From: Polytrichum commune
Taxonomy: Eukaryota > Streptophyta > Polytrichopsida > Polytrichales > Polytrichaceae
Assembly: GCA_950295325.1 (NCBI GenBank)
Contig: OX485808.1
Span: forward strand, 7,258,501 to 7,322,500
DNA length: 64,000 bases
Reading direction: 5' to 3'
Part shown: piece by piece, positions 36,580 through 49,122 of the stretch
Numbering within the stretch: the first letter of the stretch is position 1
Layout: the number at the start of each line of letters is the position of its first letter
The notes under the pieces: generated by a model
The model's input: the letters and a program-made list of their open reading frames with translations, nothing else
What the model was told of the DNA's origin: nothing
Databases searched by the model: none
Translations under genes and position numbers: made by a program

Positions 36580-38330
36580 CAATCAATCCACCAATGGATG
36601 AACATGATTCATTTTCTCATGTACGGCCAGTGGCGACTTGAACCATTCACACTCTAATCGTCAAAAAGTAGCAACTCCAGGAACTCTCTGCCTTCTTGAT
36701 ATCGAATTTGGAAATGATCAAGGCGTTTTCCACCACCTCCTAGCAAAAGTAAATTTTCTTTCGCTCTCTTCAAGTGCACTCCATTCTTCCCCCTCAAGCA
36801 CTACATTCTGAAAGTCGGGGTTTACTGTTTATCGTCATTGCCTGATTCATATCTAAACTGTTAGTGAGTCCAGTATCTGCACAAAAATCATTAACAAGAA
36901 TAAAGGTGCAAGTTAGAAACAGGACATGTACAATGCTGGCCTCCTAAATAATACAAACAACGATGGCGCACTGATGATGATCTCGAACACTAACCCTAAG
37001 ACAGCTTAATGCTCCCGCACTCTTAGTGGAAAAAGATCAAGGATCTCCATTGCACGACAGAAAAAAGTTACGGTAGAGCTCAAAGGGTCCGAACTATCTC
37101 ATGTTAGTGAACAACGTATTGCTAAGCTAATTTACACAACGAACGTCCAAGCACTTGTGAGGTTTCTTGGACAACTGCAAAACAAAATTTCAACAAACCA
37201 TCCCCTACAACAAGTTCGAGAGGGACGGCTACCGACCATAAGTAACTGTCGATGCAGAATTAAAATATCTCAAAGCAAATTGAAAATCAGGAATTTCTCC
37301 AGATTAAGGAAGAGTATTCGTCAATGAGCAACGGAAAGCAAGACCAACCGACAGAGGCTGTAGAGGCACCTGAGATACGTGGCAAAAAGAACCTGACCTT
37401 ACTAAGAGCCTTACATACTACTTAAGAGCTCCAGGCAACGTGCACTTGCCACTCCTTGTATTAGCGACGAGTGCAAGAAGGTAAGGCTGCGAAGCTAATA
37501 TAATATACATACGTAAGTTAGTAACTTTACTCTCATCTTCCTGCACATAAATGTGCAGGTAATGAAAAATGAGAATCAGGAATCCGTAAGGCACTATTTA
37601 GCCACCGTTCACTAGATGCAATTTTTTGTGCAAGAACGTGAGGCTGAGAAGCTAATATAATATACATACGCAAGTCAGTAAGTCTACTACTCTCATCTCC
37701 CTGCACAGAAATTTGAAGGTAGTGAAGAATGAAAATCAGGAATCTGTAAGCCACTAAATAACCCACCGTTCACTAGATGCAAATTTTAGTGCAAGAAGCA
37801 CACGATCAGAAGCTGTAAAAGCGCAGAAAGCGGCGACAACAAGATAATGTGAGCATCTGGTACCCTTCCAAAGCCACGAATCGCAAGTTGCATAGGCTCC
37901 TCCACTCGCAAAGAAATCATCAGCCTGCGCAGAAGAAGAATCCTAAGCTTACATATCCGTCACCGCAACGCACTTAACTTAGAGCGAGGGCGGGAAGACT
38001 CCAAGCGACAAACTCGCATGCGTATTAAGCTTAAGTTGCTTACAGGCAACAGAGCGGAATGGGAAGTTTTCGGCGCCACGACATCCAATGGTGCGGGGAT
38101 TGCAAGAGAATGGAAATTCCAGAAAGCAAGCTTAATGAGCGATGTCGAACGCCCTGCGGACATCCGTGAGGCGTGGAAGGCCGTGCAAGACTGACATTGT
38201 CAGCGGAGTCGAGGCGAGCGAGCTCCAACTTCTTGGACAAATGGAAAACAGCACAACTGCGAGGGGAGGTTTCGGAGAGAGAGCGAGAGAGAGCGCAAAG
38301 CATCGCAAATACGAAGATGGTTATCATCCA
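36580..38330. other. upstream region of the two-B3 gene
   Basis: No convincing gene. It probably contains the promoter of the minus-strand B3 gene. It includes a tandem duplication of about 160 bp at 37466-37800, with units starting GTGCAAGAA at 37471, 37628 and (partial) 37789. Each unit carries GAAGCTAATATAATATACATACG, a CTCTCATCTYCCTGCACA block and CACCGTTCACTAGATGCAA. Confidence 0.55.
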
Positions 38331-39060
38331 TAAAGATGCAAAATCGTCGTAAAACTGCAAGCGAAGGACCCATGCCTGCGCGGGAGGACCCATTTCTCAT
38401 CCTATAGGATGAACTCCGTCACAACCCTGCCGGGAGGGAAGGCACCGGAGCGAAGCACATGACGATTATTATTATCATCCATTCAATTGAACACGCGCAT
38501 AACTGCAAGGGAGGGCAGGAGGCCTGCTTGGGAGGACTGTTTTTCGTCCACAAGGATGAAATATGTCAAAACACCTCGGGAGGGGAAGGGGAAGGAAGAA
38601 ACACCGTACAAGAAATGAAGATGAATATCATCCTTCAGTTACCCTCTGACGTCAGAACTGGGAGAATTGGGCTGTGGATTTTCATCATCTTACTGGATGA
38701 GGAATGACGCGAGTGTACGAATATTTCTAGCATCCATTCAGATGAAATCCCACTGCAACGGAGGGAAAGAGGCCTGCTCGACAGACCCGTTTTCATTCAC
38801 TCGGATGAAATTCTGTCCCAACCCCTTCTTCGCCCACAAATAGAATGAATATCATCCTCTGTTTTCAAAACTGGAACCCGTGGGGTTGTGGATGTTAGTC
38901 AACTATGACGATGAATGGTGATGCGACCCAGGGGAGCAGCCCCCTTTCGAGGAGATGGTTACCATCCAGGTGAATGAACTCTGTCGACTCTGTGCCTGCA
39001 TGGACGGTTATTGGGAGGGCTGCCGGCGGCGCTCCTACAGACCTCATCCATGCTGGGAGG
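38330..39060 (+). repeat. degenerate GATGAA/GGGAGG repeat region
   Basis: Diverged units of roughly 110-150 bp combine ATCATCC, an AGGATGAAMTCYGTC-type block, CAACCCTGCCGGGAGGG-type blocks and a GCCTGCKYGGGAGGAC block. Several near-palindromic CATCC...GGATG pairs occur. No ORF is supported. It is interpreted as an old tandem array. Confidence 0.45.
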
Positions 39061-40076
39061 ACAGAACTAGGTTAAATTTGGATGAAACTCAGGCATGCCT
39101 TCAAATGAGTCATTTTGTCCCTACAACTCCATGACGGTTCTTGAGGACATCCTACCAACATGAAGGACTCCGACGGGAAGTTATAAGCGTGAATTAGGTT
39201 ATGGGTATTAATCCATGTTGGACTTGTATCACCTTTTTCCGACGCCACTCGGAATATACACCTTAACTTCCGTAATGTCACTCCCTCTCTTATATCCCAA
39301 AACCCTAGGGAACAAATGTGCTCCCTCCTTGTTGTCACATTTTCTTCTCATATATCAAAGACTTTGACATTAAATTAATCCATCAAAGAACTCAAAACCA
39401 CATGTTCGGCGCATCACATTGTCATCATTGTCATCATTGTCATCATTGTCATCATTGTCATTATTACAATGTTGACTTTGTACTATTCCATAATGTCACA
39501 TGCTACACTAATTCTCCGTTGTCATGTATCCATGTTAACACTACAGACCTCCTTGCTATCACATGCACGTTGGTTGCCACATGCATGATATTAAGGAGGT
39601 GAGAATGTATAATCATGATTTTGACACTTGTACGTATGGACATTAAATGAATGATTTCTTTAATAGCATTCATGTTTGTATATCATGAAGGCTACTAGAT
39701 GTCGCTATTCATGTTATGTATTAATACCATTGTACAAGACTTATATGCCAATCCGATGTTGGCATTTTACATTGGGGTGTAGTTGTGGTTGTTATGTTGT
39801 TAGTCATAATTGTGTTTTTTTGGTCTTTTGGTCTTTTTTTCTCAACAAACCATAATCTTGTAGTTGTAATGATACTATTTGCGGTCATGGATGTGATGAA
39901 AGTCTTCTTATGCATTTTCATCAATACAAGAGAAACGAAAGTGAACTATCATCCAACTCAACCATTTTTGTGACCTCAATTAGGTTTTGTTGATTGGTGA
40001 CTAGTTCCAACAATGTCAACGTATGAGTCTTGTAGCACATGTCTCTAGTGGGGGCATGGTGCAATATTTGTGAATC
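39061..40076. other. gene-free stretch with a (TCATCATTG)n microsatellite
   Basis: About five copies of a 9-bp unit, TCATCATTG, lie at 39416-39464. Nothing else is recognised. The small open frame across the microsatellite encodes only His-Cys repeats. Confidence 0.6.
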
Positions 40077-40079
40077 TAA

Positions 40080-40481
40080 GGGCCGGTTCACACGGCGTCC
40101 CAAGTCCCAAGTCCCAAGTCCCACTCATGTTAGCAAGTCCCAACATGGAGGCAAAGTCCCAACCTGCAAGTCTCAAAGTAATCACTAAAATATGAATAAA
40201 TATCATTAATGTAAGATCTTTATTATTTTATTCCAAAATTTTGCGGGACTTGGGTTGAGAGTTGGATCTAGTTTTTTGCTCGACCCAGCTCGCAAACCAA
40301 GTCCCAAGCCTCACCTCCACAAGTGTCACTATGTAGGCATCCATGCCATAGTTGGGACTTAGGACTTGGGATCCGTGTGCAATGGTAAGTCCTAACTTCC
40401 ATGCTCTCCATGATCGAGATTGCATGAATTGACCTCATGTGACTTGGGACTTGGGACTTGGGATCCCGTGTGAACTGGCCC
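40080..40481 (+). mobile_element. 402-bp MITE with heptamer-repeat TIRs
   Basis: The ends are GGGCCGGTTCACACGG and, in reverse complement, GGGCCAGTTCACACGG. Both are followed inward by three AAGTCCC heptamers, giving TIRs of about 41 bp with few mismatches. The flanks are TAA on both sides (40077-40079 and 40482-40484), consistent with a PIF/Harbinger-type element. Further AAGTCCC/GGGACTT motifs occur inside. No ORF. Confidence 0.9.
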
Positions 40482-40574
40482 TAATAATGTGATGTACCTG
40501 CATATTTTTTTTACATCCGCAACACGTGTGCCTTGGGACTCGTATGTAGTACTCTAACACAGTTCATGCCATTA

Positions 40575-41167
40575 CATTGTTTTGTCCAATTAGTGTGGGT
40601 GGGAAATCAAGTGGGTTGGAAATTAGTGTGGCCCACATTAATTTTTGAGTACTTACTTGCCTTGGTTAACATCATTTTGCGTGAAATTTGTGTTGACATC
40701 TTGAACACTTCGTCCATTTACATTACGGTTCTTTGTGGTGTGCCATTGGACAAAAATGAGGTTTGAGCACAAACACAATTTGAGCATGAATTGTAATGTT
40801 CATCTTTTCTTTGTTGCCAAGCTTAGTAGAGGAGGAGCCACTTCTACATTGACTGAAGTAAGGAGGTATTTATCTTTAGTGTTGTACTGTTGATCTTTCA
40901 ACTCGTCTTTATTGTTAGGTTCCACTTGTAATTTTGGTCGGTTATTGGGTTTAGCGTTGGGATGCTTAAAGTTACTAGATTTTGGTCATCAGCATTGCTC
41001 ACCTTTGATTATCTTGCAAATGTACATGTTCGATTGAGGATAGTTACAATATAAACCCCACATTAATTTCTCACACTGAAAATTATAGTGGGCCACTTCA
41101 AATTATAATTGGAAAATAGTGTGGGTAACTGGGAATTAGTGTGGCCTACTAATTAGACAAAACAATG
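40575..41167 (+). mobile_element. 593-bp TIR element
   Basis: The left end CATTGTTTTGTCCAATTAGT is mirrored at the right end with one mismatch, and TTA flanks both ends (40572-40574 and 41168-41170). Subterminal GGAAATTAGTGTGGCC and GTGGGCCACTT blocks are also inverted. It contains no transposase; it is a non-autonomous DNA element. Confidence 0.75.
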
Positions 41168-41536
41168 TTAGTCTTAAATGCACAAGCTAATGATGGTCAT
41201 GTCATGCTTTGCAAAAGTCGCCGCCTCAAGAACCGCGCATGGGTATTTTACACGTTGTGATTTTCAATGTTTCAATGTTACATATTAGCCATATTTTAGT
41301 GTCATAGTATTACATTGCACAAGTGTTTCATAATCATGGTAGGTATACATGGTAGATCAATCTTATATGTTGTTCCCTAGAGGTTGTCAAAAATAAAGCA
41401 GCAAGGTGGGAGTGGATATTGATGTTCCCAATGATGTTCCCCGAAGGAGATTATCAAAATCCACTCCCACCTTACTCTTTATTTATGATCATGTGGAAGT
41501 GCAAAACTTCCATCATCTCCCTTAAGAATATGTGGA

Positions 41537-41585
41537 TGGCATAATTGGAACAAGTTTTGGGAGGAAAAAGACGCAGGTTCGAATC
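41537..41585 (+). repeat. tRNA-like Pol III promoter, possible SINE head
   Basis: TGGCATAATTGG (41537-41548) fits the A-box consensus and GTTCGAATC (41577-41585) fits the B-box, at a spacing normal for tRNA-derived promoters. I cannot fold the whole into a cloverleaf. A SINE fragment or tRNA relic is more likely than a working tRNA gene. Confidence 0.35.
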
Positions 41586-41696
41586 TCACAACATGCACTT
41601 GCATTTTAGTAACAATAAAATATAAAATTCACACAAATATTTGAATCTAAAGCATCATGAATTTTTAAAACAATCAAGTCCCTTGAGGGGCGGTTT

Positions 41697-42194
41697 ACAC
41701 TATGGACCAAGAGCCATGACCATGAAATTCTAAAATCTGTGATTGGAGAGTAAAGTGCTCTTGGTCCCATTTGGCTTTACACTACCTTGAAAAAAGGAGA
41801 ATGACCACTAACTTTGAGGTCCCCAAAAACTACTAAAATATGCCATTTGGATAATGTGCCATGGTCCAACGGGTTTTCCGTTGAGGCGAGGCAAAATGCT
41901 CGACTCAGTGGAAATCAAGGGAGCCGTAAGGTTGAAAATCAGCCATTGGCCGAATTGTTTTTTTTTTTTTTTCCCAATTTTTTTTGACGTTACTATAGAT
42001 CGTTGGGATTTATATTAAAAAAATCAGCCCAAAGTTGTCCCAGTCCAAATCCACTTTACACTACAAGAGTGACCAAGTCACTCAAAAATCCATTTTTGAT
42101 TTTTCATGGTCACGGCTCTTGGCCAAGAGCTGTGACCATGAAAATGATTTAATTTTCTTGGTCATGGCTCTTGGTCCATAGTGTAAACCGCCCC
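41697..42194 (+). mobile_element. 498-bp MITE with long TIRs and a central palindrome
   Basis: The ends GGGGCGGTTTACACTATGG, continuing ACCAAGAGCCATGACCA, are mirrored almost perfectly for about 36 bp. TGA flanks both sides (41694-41696 and 42195-42197). Near the right end, 42098-42144 is itself a near-perfect palindrome made of the same CATGGTCACGGCTCTTGG motif and its reverse complement. The inner TIR motif GAGCCATGACCATGAAA links it to the elements at 43.9, 49.6, 50.6 and 53.6 kb. Confidence 0.88.
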
Positions 42195-42197
42195 TGA

Positions 42198-43892
42198 GTT
42201 TCTGCTCAAGTCTAAAACATTGAAGCATCATAACACTAGGACATTGAACGTGTGTAGTTGTCGGTAGAAGATGAACATTTACCCATACGCGGTCCCCGAA
42301 GGTGATATGCTTTGCCATTTTTGACATGGCCTTAATTAGCTCGTGCATTCAAGACTGGTAATGGAAACTAACTATGTTGGGGTATCTAGCTAGTAATGCA
42401 AGTGCTATGTGCCATATCACTAGAAGGAATGGGGGTCCCCTTCGACATACCCCTTTGACATATATGCAAACAAAGTATTGTAAAGTGATCCGTTCCCGAG
42501 GCAACAAATGTCAACCGTCGCTATTTAATGCTCACGGTGGCATTTGGGATTGGAAAGATGAGGACTTCTCCACGTTGTCTTCCTCCACCCTCGATCTAGG
42601 TCAAGAATCTCCATGATCGTAGGTCCTAGAGAGGAGGGCGTCCGAAATCCATGTGTTGGTAACCAAGCTTGGGGGGGGGGGGGCATCCCGGTTCTTGGTT
42701 TTAAGTAGTCCATGAAGGTTCATTGGTCCTTTTGTAGTGTATTAAAATGAGATGAGTGAATTATTGAGCTCAAACTATCAAAGGATCACAAAATATTCAT
42801 ACAAATCTTTACAAAATTTGTATGGATAGGCAAGACGAGGCAAGCCCTCGCTCTCTCACGCCTATTTCTAATGTTAGGAGATTCCAACACGTTTGAATAA
42901 GCCGCTTGTTTTATATTGTTAGACGCTAGAAAACGAGTATGCCGTTGCTTTCTTACCCAAGAGATGGGAGGTTCGAAACCCTTGCACAGTCCGCCACACA
43001 TGCCTAGATTGGAGTCCGCAAAAATGGCAACATCCCATTAATTTGAGTGATTGGGAACCGGAGCTTGAAGTGCCTTGCAATAGTTGACTAGCGCACGCAG
43101 ATGAACTAAAGGTGACAACATTAGCATGTATTTTGAGGAGAATGGAACTCAAGTCACTTCAAGGTTTTGGTGTGTGACAAGATATATAGGTGTATATAAT
43201 CCGTGATTTTGTCCCCGGTGTGTGCGTTTCAATAACTTTGCACCAAAGTATATTGAATGTAACCATGAGAGGACAAATTGACGAAAGGGCCTTCCGTTTT
43301 GGTCAAACTTGCACGACACCATATCATGCAAGTTACAAACTTCGTTGTTGCTTTATATCATATCCAAACCCTAGTTTCTTGTCAAACATGCACTCTCGCA
43401 TCCATTCATGGTGTTCAAACTTAGTCTACAAAACACACACCTAAAGATTTCAAAGGCACCAACACAAACATCTCACGATCATTGTGCATTCGAAGCAAGA
43501 GATTTTCATCCGAACAAATAAACAATCTAAGCTTCATGGACATCGATCGGTCATCGGTTTTGCCCAAATGCACATAACATGATAGTGAATTGTAATTGAA
43601 CATATGTTAATTGGCCCCGCTTGGATACTCATGGCCGACTCGATCGCGTGTAGGTACCTCGTAGGACGTCATAGGTGTGTCACAACTTGTCACCATAATG
43701 CAACAAGCCAATTTTACATAGTACCGGGACTTGATTGGATGTTCAATGATGCTCTAAATTTAAGGAGACTTGACCTTTAAGAGGCCGTGAAGCAACGATC
43801 ATCACTTAGGTACATGAAACCCATTTAATGCGATGCCAAGTTGTCGACATTGAAGTTTGGAGCTGAGCCGTTCACGTCCTTCAACGTATGCA
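42198..43892. other. gene-free stretch
   Basis: A 13-base G run lies at 42671-42683. A TTCGAAACCC B-box-like site near 42973 has no convincing A-box partner. No coding or repeat structure was recognised otherwise. Confidence 0.5.
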
Positions 43893-44872
43893 GGGCCACT
43901 TCGCACATGAGCCAAGAGCCGTGACCGTGAAATTGTGAGAGCCCAAAAGAAAGTGTCCAAAGCCCATCCCAAGACACTTCCAAAATCATGTAGTGCGCTC
44001 ACGGGCCCTCAAGGTAGTGTGAAGTCATATATCACCGGGCCCTCAATCAAATGCTATTTCAATGAATTTCTATTCATGCGGGTCCTCACACATGACAAAA
44101 TAAAACAAGAAAACGGTAGAACCGTGAGGCTATGTCTTTTACTATGAAAGACTACAATTATAGTTGTCCAATTTGCTCATGCCAATCCATGGCTATTTAC
44201 TATACCAAACCTTTCTTGGATTTTGTGCACCTTCTTCTCAAATGCAGGTCAAGGATTTTGATATCACCCGAAATATTTAGAATAAATAATCAAGAACTAC
44301 CAAAATAACTATAATTAACTAAATTTCTTTCAATGCATTTTAGGGAGCAATTATAGTTCTATATGTACATACATATATATATGTACACACATATACACAC
44401 ACATACACACATACATACATATACACACACATATACATATATAATTATAGTTAACATCCACATTAAATAAAGTGGACCAAATATAACAAGAACAAGTAAC
44501 GTCCAAGTGTGAACGCAAAGTGGTTAGGAAATTTGCTCTTGAAACGAAGAAGTTGATGCATAGCTTTTGTCCTACAGACAGAGCCAATAAATCAATGATT
44601 GTAAGCATTTGGAGTGCCATGGTCTTCCAACTTTGTGTTAGGCCTACCTCCAGAAGGTGGTTTATGAAAATAATCCAAGTGACCATGAAACATGGTCCAC
44701 TTGATGCCATGTAGGAATCCATGTAGACTTTGCATCCATCTTGCATTCACATACTATGTTGGTCCCTCAAGCGTAGTGTGAAATGAAGTCAGACCGGCTC
44801 CACCTTTTCCACCAATGAGAGTGCTTGAAGTGTAACAGTCACGGGCTCTCAGTCTCATGTGTGAAGTGGCCC
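43893..44872 (+). mobile_element. MITE family D, copy 1, split by a nested insertion
   Basis: The ends GGGCCACTTCGCACATGAG and (reverse complement) GGGCCACTTCACACATGAG match the element at 53562-54047 throughout, apart from an extra 481-487 bp at 44105-44591. The left flank GCA and right flank TCA do not match exactly, so the target duplication has decayed. Confidence 0.82.
44105..44585 (+). mobile_element. 481-bp insertion nested in MITE D copy 1
   Basis: Comparison with the intact relative at 53562-54047 places the insertion at an AATAAA, duplicated at 44099-44104 and 44586-44591. No terminal inverted repeats are visible. It contains a TA/CA-rich microsatellite at about 44356-44452. Class unknown. 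Confidence 0.6.
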
Positions 44873-45832
44873 TCAAACTTTCTATACCTTTCATTAGAGC
44901 TATAGTTTATTAGATTGACCCATACTAATTCATTGACATCCCACTGTGAGGCCAAACCCACCACCCTTAAGCGTCCTAGTCCGGGTGATAGTTTTGAGAA
45001 TCACATGCACTCCATAGAAACTTGTGGTAGCGTGAAATGTAACTTCCATCTCATTGGGCACCCACCTTACTTAAAGTCATGTCATTTTATTAATGCTAGC
45101 CTCATGAATGGGTGGAGCGTTGGGCTTCTCAAGGGTCCAACCCTCAGCCTTGGCTACACATGCCCTTAAGGATATTCCTCTTGAAACCTTAGCTTTGGCC
45201 AAGGCTTTCTCATTAGTGATCTTAGCCTCTGTGAGGCTATGGCTTGTAGACTCCATGTGGCAATTAAGTGTCTAATGTATTAATCCCCCATTGTCAACCC
45301 AAGGCCGTTCTCTTTGTGTGGAACCACACAACCCACCCTGGTACTTCACATCAAGCTTAGCACTTCAATTTATTCCATAATAAGGACACAAGTGTTAAAA
45401 AACACTATTCCCTATTCTATTGCCATCTCACCCCTTTGGACCATTGCTTAACTACCACTCTAGTCTAAGGTATGTAACCCCGCTATAAACCTCGGCTCCT
45501 TCAACCTTAGGTGGCAGCATCTTAATAATCCCAGCTCTCCCTAGTTGTGGCAGCAGCCTGATAGTCCAACTCTCCCTAGTTGCGGCAACAACCTTATAGT
45601 CCAGCTCTCCCTAGTTGCGGTAGCAGCCCGATAGTCCAGCTCTCCCTAGCTACGGCAGCAGCTTAATACTACCAGCTCTTCAAACCTTAGTCTACTTAAT
45701 CTCTAACAAACCCCCCCTAGCTAATTAATCTAACCAAGCCTTACTAATCCTAATAAACTACTAAGTAAGTCCCACCTTAATCAACTATATTTCTAAGTTC
45801 CCCCTAATCACATATATTTTCTAACACACTAC

Positions 45833-45876
<44 letters not shown>

Positions 45877-48477
45877 ACACTCACACTCACACATACACTC
45901 CTACACACATACACACATGAGAGAGAGAATGAGAGAGAGAGGGAGGAAGGAGGGGAGGGCATCCCACAATCACGAACCCCCTAACCTTTCCTACTTAGTA
46001 GGACTTTATCTTATCCACTAACTCCTTTCCCCCTAAACCAACAAGAACACGTTCTAATTCAAACAATTAACTCAAACACTACTCCTCTAATCAAACACTC
46101 CCTAATGTCACTAAGCTTCTAATTCACCACACAAAATGGCTTAAGGCCCAAACATAAATCCACACCAAGCCTCCCTCTTTTTATATTTTTGATTGTTTCA
46201 ATAACACTCCAATTGCAATTCTAAATAAATTCTAAACATAAAACAAATATGAGCACTCATTTTGGGCTCATACCCACACTATTTTGAACATTTATCAACA
46301 TGCATAACAAACATATGATTTTATTTTATTTTATTGTGGATGAGTGAACAAAGTTGTAAGGTTTTGTGATATGGTTTTGACCCCAGGGTAATTTGCATGA
46401 TTGAAGAGTCAACCTATTCACAAAGTCGACCTAATTGCACATATAAACTTAGACTAATTCCGCCTGCCCAAAGGGGGGGGGACTCAATGTAGCACATGTA
46501 TTATATCACTTGGGTGTTCAAAGGGGTGTTTATTAAAGGATTTGGCTTACAAAATATGCATATGGGATGGGTATTGTTCCACCTAGATGTGTAGAAATGA
46601 ACAGGGTGATATGAATACTGGAAGAGAGGTAAATGTATCCTATTGCTTCAATAAGAGGATTTTTCCTCACCAAATACACCTTATATCCCTTCAACTTTCA
46701 TGTGTTCATCCTTGAAGCATAGTTTTTCATCCTCTATGCCTTACTTCAAAAACTTTATCAACAAAAAGTAATTTATAAGGATATACATAACAAATGATTT
46801 TTCTTCTTCTCAAATCACTTACAATTTATTGTATAGGTTCAAAATTGTTGTATACATACCCGAGACTATCATTTACTCTATGATTTGTATGTATAATCTT
46901 CTTTTTGGTCCTTTCTTTCCTCTTCTTTTTGTATTTTAGGGTTTGCTAAGGGACGCGCTCTTTGTAAATCACTCATAATACGTGCATTCGTGGGGTGATA
47001 TATAAACCCCATGTAGTATCGTCAAATTTAAATCTTATATACATAGTAATAATACATTGTATGTAAATATCCATGATTCAATCTAACATTCATGGGGTTA
47101 TGTGCCTGTTATGGTGTTTGTTCTTAGTCCCTAACTTCCCAAGCCTATGAAAGGCTTGTTTTAAGTGCATTTTACTCAATGTTGGTTGTGGAATTTTCAT
47201 GAACAAGTTTTGAGGTTAAAATGAGATTTTACTACATGATCTTGAAACATGGGAGATGAGCTACTTTATAGGACAACACGTGCATGAATTACCCTTTGAG
47301 TTTTGAGATTATAACAATCAAAGGAAGGGATGCATGAGAAAATACCATCTTTATTCCCCCAAAAGAGCTTTGACCAATCAAATCCACCTAGAAAATGAGC
47401 AAAGTGATCGTGTGATTCACTAGATGGGAAACAATTCAATGGTTGAGCACCTTCATAGATTCTCATGCCAAAATGTGCAAAACCATGATGTGTTAGCTGC
47501 CTTGCATTTGGAGTACGAAAACTATTCCATATTTCTAACCACATATACGCAAAGAATTCTTAAATTTCAGAGACAAATGTTAAATTCAATGGAAATTGTG
47601 GGCACAAAGGTTGTTTTGACATAAACATGCAAAATATTCCATTCTTATTAAAATATGCATCATTGATGTTCATGCAAAGTCTGCATTGGAGTGGCGACCA
47701 TAGATTGGGGTCGACACCTTCACACGAGCTCCCAACACATCAGAAACATGGGCACTTCCCACTTTGACATTCTTTCGACACATTCTAATTGTCTCCGAAT
47801 TGCACGCGTCATGTGTCTATGGGTAGGTATCCATGTTGGTTTGATATTTATAATTATTTTGATTGCGGATGAATGAGTTAGGTGGGTTAGTGTAGGGAAG
47901 AAACCATCCATCAACCAAAAATGAGTTGCTTGGGAACTAGGGGTTAAATTGACACCTATATTTAAGTGGTGAATGGTTGGGTGTAAATCACCAAAAAGAC
48001 ATGTGTTGGAAACATATTGGACTACAATGTTTGTCATGTATAAACCAAATTAGCCCCAATAATCAACAACATCGGGGGGACTCATAAACAACTAACAACT
48101 TAGAGAATATTCACCTTGACAATGAGTAGGATATATGTATAGTTGAAAAGTGAGTATGGGCACAATTGGATATGCTAATCATCTTGTACTAATTGAGCAT
48201 TTTTGATCCTACGAGAAGCAGGTGTAGAGAAAGGAAAAAGTGTCCATTTAAGACCCACGTAACTTACCTTAAACAAGTTTGCATTGAACCATTCAAGGAA
48301 AGCAATCGTTGGCATTAAGTTAGTGAATTGACTCCCCGCACGCATAGAAAAAGAGCTTCAAATAACACTAGATGCAAGAGCCTCCAACCATAGTCCAACT
48401 ACACTAATATGCGCAATGAGGTTGCCCCATGCTATTTTATCAACATTACACATTCATCATGTACACCTGAGTGGGAC
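44873..48477. other. gene-free stretch with tandem repeats and microsatellites
   Basis: A 35-bp tandem repeat lies at 45497-45684 (about five units of CCAGCTCTCCCTAGTTGCGG plus CAGCAGCCTGATAGT). An (AC)n run at about 45831-45872 and AG-rich runs near 45920-45945 follow. A reversed R-family copy lies near 47930-48085. No gene is recognised. Confidence 0.6.
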
Positions 48478-48478
48478 T

Positions 48479-48957
48479 TAAGGCTGAATTGGTTGAAATT
48501 GGTTGAAATGGGCCCCAACCCCTTTACACCTAGAGGCCAGGCCGATTTAGTGGCATGAATTTTTTAATCAAAAAATACATGGTATGACATGGCCTAGGCT
48601 CATTGAATTGGGTGCACCCAAAATGGAGGGCCAATTCATGGCCTTGGGACCAATGTCACATTTCAATTAAAAAAACTTTTTAATAGAATATGATTTTTTC
48701 AGCGAACTATATCCATTGGATTATGTGAAAATATGAACGGCTCTATGCTAGATTATACTAGTTCCGTTGGATTATGCTGGATTTATTGAATCGGCCTAGC
48801 TTCTTAACCCTAAGACCTTTACATGTGGAAAAATTGACACCCATTATAATCTTATTATAATGTGTAGTTGAGGCCGGCCTCCAACCCAAAAAGGGTTGAA
48901 ATTTCATGCAATTGGCCTCAAGGGGAATTGGCCCGGCCTCTAGGTGTAAAGCGGCCC
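48479..48957 (-). mobile_element. MITE family A, copy 2 (inverted, left end altered)
   Basis: It is the reverse complement of the element at 1705-2245 over most of its length, including the AATTGGGTGCACCCAAAATGG and GAACGGCTCTATGCTAGATT blocks. The right end GGTGTAAAGCGGCCC is intact and followed by TTA. The left end diverges (GGGCCCCAACCCCTTTACACC lies about 30 bases in), so that boundary is uncertain. Confidence 0.75.
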
Positions 48958-49122
48958 TTAGAAAAGATGGAAAAAACGGAATCTAAGCACCTGACAATGA
49001 ATGGATCACGGCCCAAGGGATTCGTTGATACTAATTTAAAATACACGTGTTTGTCAGGCCCAAATCATAAGCTTATCATCCCTATCGGCCGTCTCTTCAA
49101 TCTCAAGGGTTTGATGATACGA

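Noticed and set aside
42930-42985. tRNA gene suggested by TTCGAAACCC
   Set aside because: No matching A-box or acceptor stem could be found; a lone B-box-like word is weak evidence.
44351-44746. 131-codon minus-strand frame ending in Cys/Val/Tyr/Met repeats
   Set aside because: It is a translation of the TA/CA microsatellite and of MITE sequence.
45831-45872. (AC)n run as a special Z-DNA regulatory site
   Set aside because: An ordinary microsatellite in gene-free DNA; nothing links it to a gene.
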